From Candidatus Baltobacteraceae bacterium (GTDB lineage Bacteria; Vulcanimicrobiota; Vulcanimicrobiia; Vulcanimicrobiales; Vulcanimicrobiaceae): a DNA stretch of 64,000 nucleotides. The translations under genes and the position numbers were made by a program. The DNA is taken from NCBI GenBank assembly GCA_036488875.1, contig DASXGW010000011.1:1-64000 (forward strand), in the 5' to 3' direction. Positions 8,527-15,763 of the stretch are shown one piece after another. How positions within the stretch are numbered: position 1 is the first letter of the stretch; every line of letters starts with the position of its first letter. A model generated the notes under the pieces. It searched no databases. It was given only the letters and a program-made list of their open reading frames with translations, and was not told the origin of the DNA.

Positions 8527-10454
8527 TTGCGGGCGAGCGCGCTTCTGGGGATATCCCGTTTGTCGGGCGTGCCGATGAACTCGGTCAACTCGATCGTCTT
8601 ACGACGGGACCGGTACCATCGATTACGTTCGTCATCGGGATCGGCGGAATTGGCAAATCGCGCTTCCTCGATGCGTTTGCCTCCCGCCGCCGCGCCGCCG
8701 GCGGAACCGTGGTGCGGATCGATTGCCGCCTCGTAGAACCAACCGAAGACGGCTTTTACGAAGAACTACGCCGCACTATCGGGGGCGGTATCGCCACCTG
8801 CGAAGATGCGTCGCAGCGGCTGAGCGGTCTTGGAAACGTCGTGCTCGTGCTCGACGACATCGACGGCCTGCGGCTGCTCGACTCTTGGTTGCGACGCGCC
8901 TTCGTCCCGGCGTTGCCACCAAACGTGCATCTCGTCTTCAGCGGTCGGGATGCGCCTCTCTCCGCATGGCTGCGCATGACGTGGTATGGAGCGTTCCGTA
9001 CGCTCGATTTACCTCCGCTCGATGATGAGGAAGCCACCGCTCTGCTCGCAGCCGGCGGTATCGATCGAGAGCAAGCAACGCGCGTCAATCGATTTGCTCG
9101 CGGTCATCCGCTAGCGCTGACCCTCGCCGCGATAACGTTGCAAAGCGGCGTCGACCCCAGCCTAGAGGAACTCGCCTTCCATCGTATCTTGGACGAGCTA
9201 GCACGCCGGCATCTCGCCGAGATCGCCGACCCCGTTACTCGACGCGCGATCGAGGCAGCATCGCTCGTGCGAATGGTCAGCACGTCGCTTCTTGGAGCGA
9301 TGCTTCCAGACGTTGCGCCGAACGATGCTTTCGAAAGACTCCGCTCGCTTCCGATAACGCGCCTGACGCGCGACGGCCTAAAACTGCACGATTGCGTACG
9401 CGATGCGGTGGCTCGGGACTTACGCTCCTCCGACCCGCAACGACATCTCGGCTTGCGCCGAGCCTGCTGGGGCCGCTTGAGGCGCGAGCTGCGAAGCGCT
9501 CCCCCATCGGAGGTGTGGCGGTACACGGCCGACATGTTGTACCTTCTCGAGAATCCGGCGATTCGCGAAGCGTTCTTCCCGTCCGGCGCGCAACGTTACG
9601 CGATCGAAGTCGCTCGCCAATCCGATGAGAAAGCATTGGTTTCGATCGCACATCGTCATGACGGTACTCCTGGCGCAAGCTTGACCGCAACCTGGTTGAA
9701 GGAACGCCCGGGCGATTTTTCCGTCGCGCACGAGCCCAACGGCGACCCGGTCGGATACTACGTCATGTGCGAAGCATCGCAGCTCGAAAGTATGCCACGG
9801 CTTAACGACCCGGTGGTCGCACGTTGGTCGAATCACCTCGCGAAGAACCCCGTAGGGCCGGAGGAACGCGTCCTGTTTCTGCGCCGCTGGCTTTCGCGCG
9901 ATGAAGGGGAATCGCCATGTGCTATTCAGGCGGCGTGCTGGCTGGATATCAAACGGACCTACATGGCCTACCGCCCGCAACTTCGGCGCGTGTATCTGAC
10001 GCTCCGCGATATCGCGCCTTATGCTGCCGCGGCGGCTCAACTGGGCTTCGTAGTCGTAGACGAATGCGAGATCGCGTTAGGCGACGACCGCTATTTGACC
10101 GCGATGCTCGATTTCGGCCCGGACTCCGTCGACGGATGGTTTTCGAGGCTCGTTGCGGCGGAGCTGGGTATCGCATCGAGCCGGCTCCTAGACGTAGGGG
10201 CACGCGAGCTGGTGGTTGACACGCGGCGAGTTGCATTGTCACCTCGTGAGTTCGACACGCTTTATTATCTCGTGCAGCGCGAGGGCGAAGTCGCTCGGAG
10301 GGAGGAGATTATCTCCGAAGTTTGGGGCGATGCATCCGAGGTCGGGAGCAACGTGGTTGACGTCGTGATCCGAGGGCTTCGGAAGAAACTCTTAGACCGT
10401 TCCGAAGCTATCGAAACGGTCTCGGGCGTGGGCTACCGGCTGCGTGACGGCTAA
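8523..10454 (+). CDS. STAND NTPase with GNAT-like middle and C-terminal winged-helix DNA-binding domain
   Basis: A 643-residue regulator. Residues 11-350 form a STAND/AAA-type NTPase module with PFVGRADEL, Walker A GIGGIGKS (39-46) and Walker B VVLVLDDID (106-114). Residues about 390-540 look like a degenerate GNAT domain (FSVAHEPNGDPVGYYVM, then PQLRRVYLTLRD and AAAAAQLGFVVV). Residues about 550-643 are an OmpR/PhoB-type winged helix (LSPREFDTLYYLVQREGEVA, VDVVIRGLRKKL, ETVSGVGYRLRDG). In AfsR/SARP-type regulators the DNA-binding domain precedes the NTPase; here it is last. Probably a transcription factor switched by nucleotide state and perhaps by a ligand bound in the GNAT-like part. Coupled to the tautomerase. 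Confidence 0.8.
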   Translation: MIAGERASGDIPFVGRADELGQLDRLTTGPVPSITFVIGIGGIGKSRFLDAFASRRRAAGGTVVRIDCRLVEPTEDGFYEELRRTIGGGIATCEDASQRLSGLGNVVLVLDDIDGLRLLDSWLRRAFVPALPPNVHLVFSGRDAPLSAWLRMTWYGAFRTLDLPPLDDEEATALLAAGGIDREQATRVNRFARGHPLALTLAAITLQSGVDPSLEELAFHRILDELARRHLAEIADPVTRRAIEAASLVRMVSTSLLGAMLPDVAPNDAFERLRSLPITRLTRDGLKLHDCVRDAVARDLRSSDPQRHLGLRRACWGRLRRELRSAPPSEVWRYTADMLYLLENPAIREAFFPSGAQRYAIEVARQSDEKALVSIAHRHDGTPGASLTATWLKERPGDFSVAHEPNGDPVGYYVMCEASQLESMPRLNDPVVARWSNHLAKNPVGPEERVLFLRRWLSRDEGESPCAIQAACWLDIKRTYMAYRPQLRRVYLTLRDIAPYAAAAAQLGFVVVDECEIALGDDRYLTAMLDFGPDSVDGWFSRLVAAELGIASSRLLDVGARELVVDTRRVALSPREFDTLYYLVQREGEVARREEIISEVWGDASEVGSNVVDVVIRGLRKKLLDRSEAIETVSGVGYRLRDG

Positions 10455-10484
10455 TGGGCCACAGTAGTTAAGAGAAAGCCACGG

Positions 10485-10506
10485 CTAGAACGGCGTTGTC
10501 TCACGT
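10485..10506 (+). repeat. Intergenic motif copy 4 (CTAGAACGG core)
   Basis: CTAGAACGG followed by CGTTGTCTCACGT, in the convergent gap between the STAND regulator and the hypothetical membrane gene. It shares the core and the TTG...ACGT spacing of copies 1 and 2. Confidence 0.35.
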
Positions 10507-10513
10507 TTTGGGC

Positions 10514-10563
10514 TCATTTCACCCTAATTCCACCTAAAGGGCGTCATTTCACCGTAATTTCAT
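10514..10563 (+). repeat. Two direct repeats of TCATTTCACC(C/G)TAATT, 30 bases apart
   Basis: TCATTTCACCCTAATTCCAC at 10514-10533 and TCATTTCACCGTAATTTCAT at 10544-10563 match at 17 of 20 positions with a 30-base period, about three helical turns. The second copy overlaps the stop region of the minus-strand gene at 10560. Confidence 0.5.
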
Positions 10564-11258
10564 AGCGCGTATTCACCAGTGTAGGAGCTTGTACCGCCGC
10601 AACGGAGACCCGCGTGCGTCGCGTTTGCAGCGACTAGGTCCCGAACTTCGAATGCTCCGTCCGGCGTTCGTTTCGGCTTGTAGGCGCTAACGATTTCGTC
10701 GTCATATCGTTGATAGCAGTATGCGTACGTGATCCGCAGCGTGTCGTACCTTCCACGTTCGATGACGAACGGCTCGGCAAAGGAAAGCTGCTCGCCTTTC
10801 GGCAGCCTGAGCGTCCGGCGCGTTGAGCCAAGAGGTTCCCAAAGTGAGAAGCGGCTATAGAGGAGCTCTGGATCGCTGCCCCTCAGACTATGGCTCACAA
10901 TCGTGATCCCGTTGGCCGGACGGGTTTCTTGTGCTTCGCCGGTGCTGCCCTTATAGAGCACGCCGTGTGCGTTTACGAGTAGCGCGGCCATTGAGATGTC
11001 GTTCGATCCGGTATTGTTTAACGTAACGTTGATGGTGACGAGCTCTTTGCCGCCTTGCAGCGGCTCGTGCGCAACGCTCGCCGACGTCTGTAAACTCGGC
11101 AGCTCGCCGGCCGGCTTTATCCGTTCTTGGTACACGAAGACGTAAAACGCCCACGCCGCCGCAGTAACGAGGGCGACGATCTCCACCAAATGACGCCAGT
11201 GCTCGACGCGCGATGGCTTCGTATGTACGCGATACTCGGGTATCTCGGTCGGAAGCAT
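10560..11258 (-). CDS. Hypothetical single-pass membrane protein
   Basis: A 232-residue protein of unknown family. Residues 1-20 are polar and cytoplasmic, followed by one membrane helix (about 25-45, VEIVALVTAAAWAFYVFVY), then an extracytoplasmic beta-rich region. ELVTINVTLNNTGSNDISM and SFAEPFVIERGRYDTLRITY resemble immunoglobulin-like beta-sandwich strands with a conserved N-N-T-G turn, as in many accessory membrane proteins. Cysteines occur only near the end (YCYQRY, RCGG). There is no ribosome binding site match of note. It is convergent with the STAND regulator. Confidence 0.6.
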   Translation of the reverse strand: MLPTEIPEYRVHTKPSRVEHWRHLVEIVALVTAAAWAFYVFVYQERIKPAGELPSLQTSASVAHEPLQGGKELVTINVTLNNTGSNDISMAALLVNAHGVLYKGSTGEAQETRPANGITIVSHSLRGSDPELLYSRFSLWEPLGSTRRTLRLPKGEQLSFAEPFVIERGRYDTLRITYAYCYQRYDDEIVSAYKPKRTPDGAFEVRDLVAANATHAGLRCGGTSSYTGEYAL

Positions 11259-11318
11259 CTCGCAATACCTACGGCGAGAGGGAGCAAGTCACCCTCCCCC
11301 ACGAGCACTCCTAGCACG

Positions 11319-11350
11319 AAAAAGCCCGGTCGAAAAATCGCCGAGCTTTT
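11319..11350 (-). terminator. Intrinsic terminator after the GNAT genes
   Basis: GCCCGG (11324-11329) pairs with CCGAGC (11341-11346) with one mismatch, and the inner CGA/TCG extends the stem. Read on the minus strand it is followed by TTTTT (11323-11319). There is also a TTTT on the other side, so it may work both ways. It lies just after the stop of the 11356 gene. Confidence 0.7.
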
Positions 11351-11355
11351 CGGTC

Positions 11356-11937
11356 TTAGTCATCTACCTCGAAGCGCCTGATCGATGATTCTGGAGTCGG
11401 CGGTACTGGAACAGCGTATCTTCGGCGGCTTCCAACCGGTATCGGGAATATGCTTCGATCTGTGTCAGTCAGCCGAATGCCGCCGCACTTTTCTATCGCG
11501 GAGATGGACGCCACGTTGTCGTCGCGACACGTAACAATGGCTTCAGTAAGCCCCTTGCGGCCGAGAATCTTTAGCCCCTCTCGTAGCAGGAACGTCGCGA
11601 TGCCCCTGCCGCGATGTTGCGGATGAGTAGAGTAGCCGATGTTTCCGCCTAGTTGCTCGAGCCATTGGTTGAGTGGATGGCGTAATCCGAGATCGCCGAC
11701 GACCTCGCCGTCGAGAACGGCCCAATAATCGGCTTCCGGAACCCAGGGTATCCATTCATCCGGAATCTCTTCGCCTCGCGCTCTTCGGCGCAACGCAGCA
11801 ATCCATGCCGGCACGTCGCTATGAGCGAGCGCATGTCGCCCTGTCCACTCGTCCTCGCCGACTGCGAGAAACGCGTCCCGCATTCGCACGAAGGAATCCG
11901 CAAGTTCGAGACTCGGTTCGCGTAAAATCAGCGTCAT
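11356..11937 (-). CDS. GNAT N-acetyltransferase
   Basis: A 193-residue GNAT protein. The acetyl-CoA loop is HRGRGIATFLL (motif A, Q/R-x-x-G-x-G/A), preceded by the strand GGNIGYSTHPQ and followed by TEAIVTCRDDNVASISAIEKCGG, the usual motif B helix. The start at 11937 is set by the ATGA overlap with the stop of the upstream GNAT gene and by MTLILREPSLELAD, a normal GNAT beginning; a longer frame to 12156 is only an extension inside the neighbour. Closest in style to the RimJ/RimL and YdfB-like small-molecule acetyltransferases. Substrate unknown. Confidence 0.8.
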   Translation of the reverse strand: MTLILREPSLELADSFVRMRDAFLAVGEDEWTGRHALAHSDVPAWIAALRRRARGEEIPDEWIPWVPEADYWAVLDGEVVGDLGLRHPLNQWLEQLGGNIGYSTHPQHRGRGIATFLLREGLKILGRKGLTEAIVTCRDDNVASISAIEKCGGIRLTDTDRSIFPIPVGSRRRYAVPVPPTPESSIRRFEVDD

Positions 11938-12482
11938 GGCCGGATTCGCGCGTAAAGCGCCATGTCCATCAAGTTGCCGTCCTTGATGCAGGCGTTTCGC
12001 ATCAGGCCCTCTTTCTCGAACCCTGCCTTCTCCAAGACCCTGAACGACCCTGGATTCCAAAGGATGGGCGTGGCGAATACGCGCCGTAATCCGAGGTCCT
12101 CGAACGCGTACCGGCAGATTCGTTGAAGGGCGGCTGTGGCGATGCCGCGTCCCCAATAAGTCTCACCCAACCAGTAGCCCACTTCGGCAGAGCAGCGTTC
12201 GATGTCGGTTCCGGGCACGAGCCCGATTCCACCGATCGCTTCGCCGTTGACATCGATGATGAAGCTCGTGCGGCACTCCTGGTGTTGGACCATTCCGATC
12301 CAGGCGTAGGCGTCATCCACCGAATACGGGTGCGGCATGAGATCGCGCAGATTCATCCAGACGTCTCGGTTATTTGCGTGCTTAGCAAATGAGGGTGCGT
12401 CTGCCGCACGCGGTCCGCGCAGAACGACGGAACCACCACACTCCAGAGTCGTCTCCTTCAGGTTAGCCGCCAAGTCGGACAT
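11934..12482 (-). CDS. RimJ/RimL-like GNAT N-acetyltransferase
   Basis: A 182-residue protein with the typical start (VVLRGPRAADAPSFAKHANN), the paired aromatic region WMNLRDLMPHPYS, and motif A/B YWGRGIATAALQRICRYAF then LRRVFATPILWNPGSFRVLEKAGF. This pattern belongs to the RimJ/RimL group, which acetylates ribosomal protein N-termini or small amines. The ATG at 12482 is preferred over that at 12488: a perfect TATAAT lies exactly six bases before it, which would make the mRNA begin at the A of the start codon, while the TATAAT directly abuts the 12488 ATG. It is coupled by overlap to the next GNAT. Confidence 0.82.
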   Translation of the reverse strand: MSDLAANLKETTLECGGSVVLRGPRAADAPSFAKHANNRDVWMNLRDLMPHPYSVDDAYAWIGMVQHQECRTSFIIDVNGEAIGGIGLVPGTDIERCSAEVGYWLGETYWGRGIATAALQRICRYAFEDLGLRRVFATPILWNPGSFRVLEKAGFEKEGLMRNACIKDGNLMDMALYARIRP

Positions 12483-12488
12483 CGGCAT

Positions 12489-12494
12489 ATTATA
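12489..12494 (-). promoter_or_regulatory. -10 box (TATAAT) of a leaderless GNAT transcript
   Basis: A perfect TATAAT on the minus strand with six bases to the ATG at 12482. No -35 resembling TTGACA is at the expected distance. Spacing places transcription start at the start codon, the arrangement seen for leaderless genes in Deinococcus and Actinobacteria. Confidence 0.6.
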
Positions 12495-12526
12495 ACAGAT
12501 TCCATCGGTGGAGATGTGTGCTGGAC

Positions 12527-12970
12527 TCAGTGTCGTCTGCGGTACTCCATGAAGACCTTGAACTCGCTCTCGCTGGAAACAGCGAATCCGAGCCTCTCAT
12601 AGAGGTGCCTGGCTGGATTGATCTTGGCGGTACTTACCGTTAACGGCATGCGCTTAGCCCGTGCATCTTCTATCACTTGCCGAATCAGCGACGTTCCTAT
12701 ACCCCGCTTTTGGAACGCAGACAATAGATAAATGGAGTGCAGATGCAATGCCTCTTCCTCCTGGCGCACGCATATCCAACCTGCGTCTTGCCCGTCGACT
12801 ACAACGATACTCGTGTCGGACTCGTGGTAGTGACTCAGGAATCGGTCTTTCTCGAAGTCGTCCCCGCGCCATCCGAAGAGTTTCTCGATAATCCAGCGCT
12901 GGGTTTCGAAGTAAACCGATTCGACGAAGGGGCGGTCTGCAGATGAAGCAGATCGGAGCGTCAGTTTCAT
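12527..12970 (-). CDS. GNAT N-acetyltransferase
   Basis: A 147-residue minimal GNAT protein. It begins KLTLRSASSADRPFVESVYF, has the strand TSIVVVDGQDAGWICVRQE, LHLHSIYLLSAFQKRGIGTSLI (motif A, QKRGIG) and RHLYERLGFAVSSES (motif B). These residues make it an active acetyl-CoA-binding enzyme; the acceptor is unknown. Its own promoter box (TAGAAT) is six bases before the ATG. It is the third of three GNAT genes in a row, separated from the RimJ/L-like gene by 44 bases. Confidence 0.82.
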   Translation of the reverse strand: MKLTLRSASSADRPFVESVYFETQRWIIEKLFGWRGDDFEKDRFLSHYHESDTSIVVVDGQDAGWICVRQEEEALHLHSIYLLSAFQKRGIGTSLIRQVIEDARAKRMPLTVSTAKINPARHLYERLGFAVSSESEFKVFMEYRRRH

Positions 12971-12976
12971 CGACTA

Positions 12977-12982
12977 ATTCTA
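12977..12982 (-). promoter_or_regulatory. -10 box (TAGAAT) of a leaderless GNAT transcript
   Basis: TAGAAT on the minus strand followed by six bases and the ATG at 12970, with no Shine-Dalgarno sequence. The geometry is identical to that at 12489 and 29409. Confidence 0.5.
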
Positions 12983-13141
12983 GATCAACCCCGCATCTGA
13001 AAGTTCTTCTCGGCTTAGCAACTGATTTCGCATTTCCGGCGGCGGAATGTCATTGCCGGTCAACTCTACCGCTTGGACCTCGCCACCAGGGTTGAGAGTT
13101 CAGGAGATTGTCGACTTTACACTTTCCGCTGGATGATCGAC

Positions 13142-13849
13142 CTACGCGGAATCTTTGGCTACAATGTCGGCCAGCAACTGGCGCTCTGACCAGCGAACGA
13201 CTCTAAGAGGCCCCATCCGGTGCGGAAGCCGGTCAGACCGTTCCGCGCCGCGATCGTCGACGACGACTACCCGGCGATGTGGGTCGAGCACCGTCTCGTC
13301 ACTCCTGGCTAGGAGTAACCGCCTCTCCAAGTCACTGTCGTCCGGCTCCCACTTGACGACCAAGACGTCGCCACCAAAATTGCGGAGCACGGCGATACCG
13401 CTGAGGTGGGAACCATCCTGTAGAAGCCAGGCATCGTCGCTCACGCGCCAATATGGAACGAGGGTCGTCAGGAACGCGAAGATCTCCTGGCCGAACGAAG
13501 CACTTCCGATCTCTACGAACGCGGCCGACTCCCGCGCTCTGAGACGCTCAAGGATGTGAGACAGTTCGAACTGACTCGCCCCGTACGATGATATTTTGCC
13601 GTTCTGATCGAGCATCGAAAGCTCAAAGCCCTCTTCGACATCCTCAAAGAACAGCAGTCCTCGGCCAAACTCCGCGACTACGTACACGCTTTCGACACCG
13701 CCAGACCTTTGAATCGGGACCGGATAGAATTCGACGCGATGCTCTTCAAAGAAAGCCCGCTGATCACCCGAACAGTCGGCAAGCTGTCTTTCCACGACTC
13801 TTGCGAGATCGTTTCGCTCAATTGGCTTCCACGCTTCCGATTTCGGCAT
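13142..13849 (-). CDS. Hypothetical cytoplasmic protein
   Basis: A 235-residue protein of no family I recognise, with no signal peptide or membrane segment. The N-terminus (WKPIERNDLARVVERQLADC) looks like an alpha-helical start; VYVVAEFGRGLLFFEDVEEGFELSML and a paired region LVPYWRVSDDAWLLQDGSHL form a mixed alpha/beta body. Many small immunity-type or phage-neighbour proteins look like this, but nothing here supports that. It follows the secreted gene at 13859 by nine bases on the same strand and is probably co-transcribed with it. Confidence 0.6.
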   Translation of the reverse strand: MPKSEAWKPIERNDLARVVERQLADCSGDQRAFFEEHRVEFYPVPIQRSGGVESVYVVAEFGRGLLFFEDVEEGFELSMLDQNGKISSYGASQFELSHILERLRARESAAFVEIGSASFGQEIFAFLTTLVPYWRVSDDAWLLQDGSHLSGIAVLRNFGGDVLVVKWEPDDSDLERRLLLARSDETVLDPHRRVVVVDDRGAERSDRLPHRMGPLRVVRWSERQLLADIVAKDSA

Positions 13850-13858
13850 TTGATAGCG

Positions 13859-14548
13859 TTACGTGGGGCCGGGCGACGGGAGGAGCGGAATGAATCCGCT
13901 GTCGCCCGTCGACGGATCGTGGTAAGGAAACCCAAGGCACTGTTGCGCCCGCTGGATACTTATATCCAGCCTCTTGCCGGTGCCTTGTGCCGGAATGACT
14001 ACGGGTATTCTGCATTCTAGGGAATCGCCGTACGATAACTTCAGCAGATAACTCCCGGGAAGCTCATGTTCTGCGTAGTACGCGTCACCATCGATTTCTA
14101 TTGGATATTCCAGTCCGTTGCCAATAAGAACTCCACGCACGAATCCTTTAAAGGGCAGCGTTCCGTAGAGAAACGCATGTGCGTCCTGCACGAGTCCCAG
14201 GCGCGTTACCTGGATGTCGACATTGCGATCGTGGCCGGCCAGGATCGTGATTTTGGTGCCACCCGAACAGTCGCTACGGGGTGTCGCGCCCCGTACGAGT
14301 GCGGCAACGCCGTAACGGCCAGGGATGCCGATGCTCGCACGTCCGACATAGAAGAACGGACCGATGCGCCTTAAACGTATCTCGGTCGCTAGGCGCCCGT
14401 CCTCATCGGTAAGCTCAGCTTTTTCGAGCACTAACGAGATTCCGCAGCGCGAAATCACGGTGAGGTTCACCGTTTGCGAAGTAATCTCGGCCGAAGCCAA
14501 GCCAACCGATATCGACAGTGCAAATGCGAGTCCCAAAATCCATTTCAT
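13859..14548 (-). CDS. Secreted hypothetical protein
   Basis: A 229-residue protein with a Sec signal peptide (MKWILGLAFALSISVGLASA, cleavage near 20). The mature part is beta-rich (KITILAGHDRNVDIQVTRLG, YAEHELPGSYLLKLSYGDSLECRIPVVI) with four or more cysteines that may form disulfides. This looks like a two-domain, carboxypeptidase-regulatory-like or FNIII-like sandwich, but no family is certain. AAGGAA lies about 16 bases upstream of the start at 14548. It is the first gene of a two-gene unit with 13142. Confidence 0.6.
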   Translation of the reverse strand: MKWILGLAFALSISVGLASAEITSQTVNLTVISRCGISLVLEKAELTDEDGRLATEIRLRRIGPFFYVGRASIGIPGRYGVAALVRGATPRSDCSGGTKITILAGHDRNVDIQVTRLGLVQDAHAFLYGTLPFKGFVRGVLIGNGLEYPIEIDGDAYYAEHELPGSYLLKLSYGDSLECRIPVVIPAQGTGKRLDISIQRAQQCLGFPYHDPSTGDSGFIPLLPSPGPT

Positions 14549-14634
14549 GTTGAATTCAATTTCCTTGATGCACTACATATTTCGCGGCCGCCCGACCCTT
14601 GCTTTTTCCATTTGTGCCGCGCGTATGGCGTAGC

Positions 14635-14663
14635 AAAAACCCAGCGAATTCCGCCGGGCTTTT
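14635..14663 (-). terminator. Intrinsic terminator after the rpsF-ssb operon
   Basis: CCCAGCG (14640-14646) pairs with CGCCGGG (14652-14658) with one mismatch, over an AATTC loop. On the minus strand the stem is followed by TTTTT (14639-14635). It lies about 66 bases beyond the ssb stop and also before the start of the 14548 gene. Confidence 0.65.
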
Positions 14664-14679
14664 GATGTGATACGCCTGC

Positions 14680-14719
14680 CCTTCGACTTCGCGCCTACGG
14701 CGCTACGCTCAGGATGACA
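14680..14719 (+). repeat. REP-like intergenic unit (CTTCGACTTCGCG...CTCAGGATGACA)
   Basis: A 40-base unit beginning CCTTCGACTTCGCG and ending CTCAGGATGACA, with the inner palindrome GCGCC-TAC-GGCGC (14691-14703). Similar TCGACTTCG...CTCAGGATGACA units are dispersed in many environmental bacterial genomes. A diverged relative may be present at about 42596-42625, reading TTGTCATTCCGAGCG in the opposite orientation. Confidence 0.45.
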
Positions 14720-14728
14720 GTGCGGGGG

Positions 14729-15178
14729 CTAGAACGGGATTTCGTCTTCTAGGTCGTCGCCGAAGTTGTCGCCGCTGCTGCCACCGGCGTGTGCCGGTGC
14801 GGCGCTGCGGCCGCCGCCGTTGCCGCCGTTAAAGTCGCCGCCTTCGCCGCCGCTACCGGCGGGACGCGAGCCCAACATTTGCATGTTGTCGATCACGACT
14901 TCGGTGGCTTTACGTTTGTTGCCGTCCTTGTCGTCGTAGCTGCGAATGACGAGGCGTCCCTCGACCAGACAGTTCGAACCCTTCTTCAAATACGTGTTGC
15001 ACGTTTCGCCGAGGCGATCCCACGCCACGACGTCGACGAACGTCGTCTCTTCTTTGTTACGCGGATTGTTCACGGCAAGCGTGAACTTCGTAACGCCCTT
15101 ACCCGACTGCGTGTAACGAATCTCCGGGTCGCGCGTCAAGTTGCCGACCAGGATGACTCGGTTATAAGAACCTGCCAT
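14729..15178 (-). CDS. ssb: Single-stranded DNA-binding protein
   Basis: A 149-residue SSB. Residues 1-105 are the OB fold (YNRVILVGNLTRDPEIRYTQ, FTLAVNN, FVDVVAWDRLGETCNTYLKK, GRLVIRSY). A Gly-rich linker follows (about 115-138, GGEGGDFNGGNGGG), and the acidic tip DDLEDEIPF is the conserved partner-binding tail for RecO, RecQ, PriA and others. It coats ssDNA in replication and repair. It follows rpsF by 27 bases in the standard rpsF-ssb order. A terminator follows instead of rpsR. Confidence 0.97.
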   Translation of the reverse strand: MAGSYNRVILVGNLTRDPEIRYTQSGKGVTKFTLAVNNPRNKEETTFVDVVAWDRLGETCNTYLKKGSNCLVEGRLVIRSYDDKDGNKRKATEVVIDNMQMLGSRPAGSGGEGGDFNGGNGGGRSAAPAHAGGSSGDNFGDDLEDEIPF

Positions 15179-15205
15179 CGCTTACTCTCTTTCGCTGCTA
15201 AAAGT

Positions 15206-15556
15206 TTAGGGGCGTTCGGCCGGGATTGGCGGGGTGGCCAGCGCGACGGCTGCCATATGCGCGAGCATGCGTTTGTCCAGACGCACCACCAAGGCGCGCA
15301 GGACGTCTTCTTGCAGTTTGAGCTGGCGCTCGAGTTCCTTGGAGGCTTCCGCCGTGCTCTTGAACTGCATCACGACGTAGTTGCCTTCCCGGACGTCGTC
15401 GATCTCGTAAGCGAGGCGCTTGCGCCCCATCTTCTCGATGCTGACGATCTCGCCGCCTTGCCCTTTGAGCGTCTCGGCAACGGCGTTCGCCCGCGTCTCA
15501 ACCTCGGCTTCTTCCAGGCCGGGACGCAGAATATAGGTCACCTCGTAGTCGGTCAT
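15206..15556 (-). CDS. rpsF: 30S ribosomal protein S6
   Basis: A 116-residue S6 with the ferredoxin-like beta-alpha-beta fold: YEVTYILRPGL, VAETLKGQGGEIVSIEKMGR, KRLAYEIDDVREGNYVVMQF and the second helix ASKELERQLKLQEDVLRALV. A Pro/Ala-rich tail (ATPPIPAERP) extends it a little. The start at 15556 gives the normal MTDYEV beginning; a longer frame to 15697 is non-conserved. It sits in the platform of the 30S subunit next to S18, whose gene is not downstream here. Confidence 0.96.
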   Translation of the reverse strand: MTDYEVTYILRPGLEEAEVETRANAVAETLKGQGGEIVSIEKMGRKRLAYEIDDVREGNYVVMQFKSTAEASKELERQLKLQEDVLRALVVRLDKRMLAHMAAVALATPPIPAERP

Positions 15557-15708
15557 CGTTTCCCCATCTATGGACGCCTGGCAAGCAGGCGGCCCGCCTT
15601 CACGCGACGGGCAGCGGGTGGTGTCCGGGGCCCAGGGGCCTCGGGAACCCCCGCATCCTATCACACGTTTCACGGCGGCAGCAAGGTTTCTCAGCATAGG
15701 GCAAGGAG

Positions 15709-15720
15709 GGTATCGATACC
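15709..15720 (+). promoter_or_regulatory. Palindrome GGTATCGATACC before the RND permease
   Basis: A perfect 12-base palindrome in the divergent gap between rpsF and the RND permease, 43 bases upstream of the GTG start at 15764, followed by ATACC, which repeats its last half. It is a candidate operator. Just downstream, TATAAG at 15741 could be the -10 box. Confidence 0.4.
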
Positions 15721-15763
15721 ATACCAGGGTTTATGACCACTATAAGGAAGCCGCCGAGCCAAA

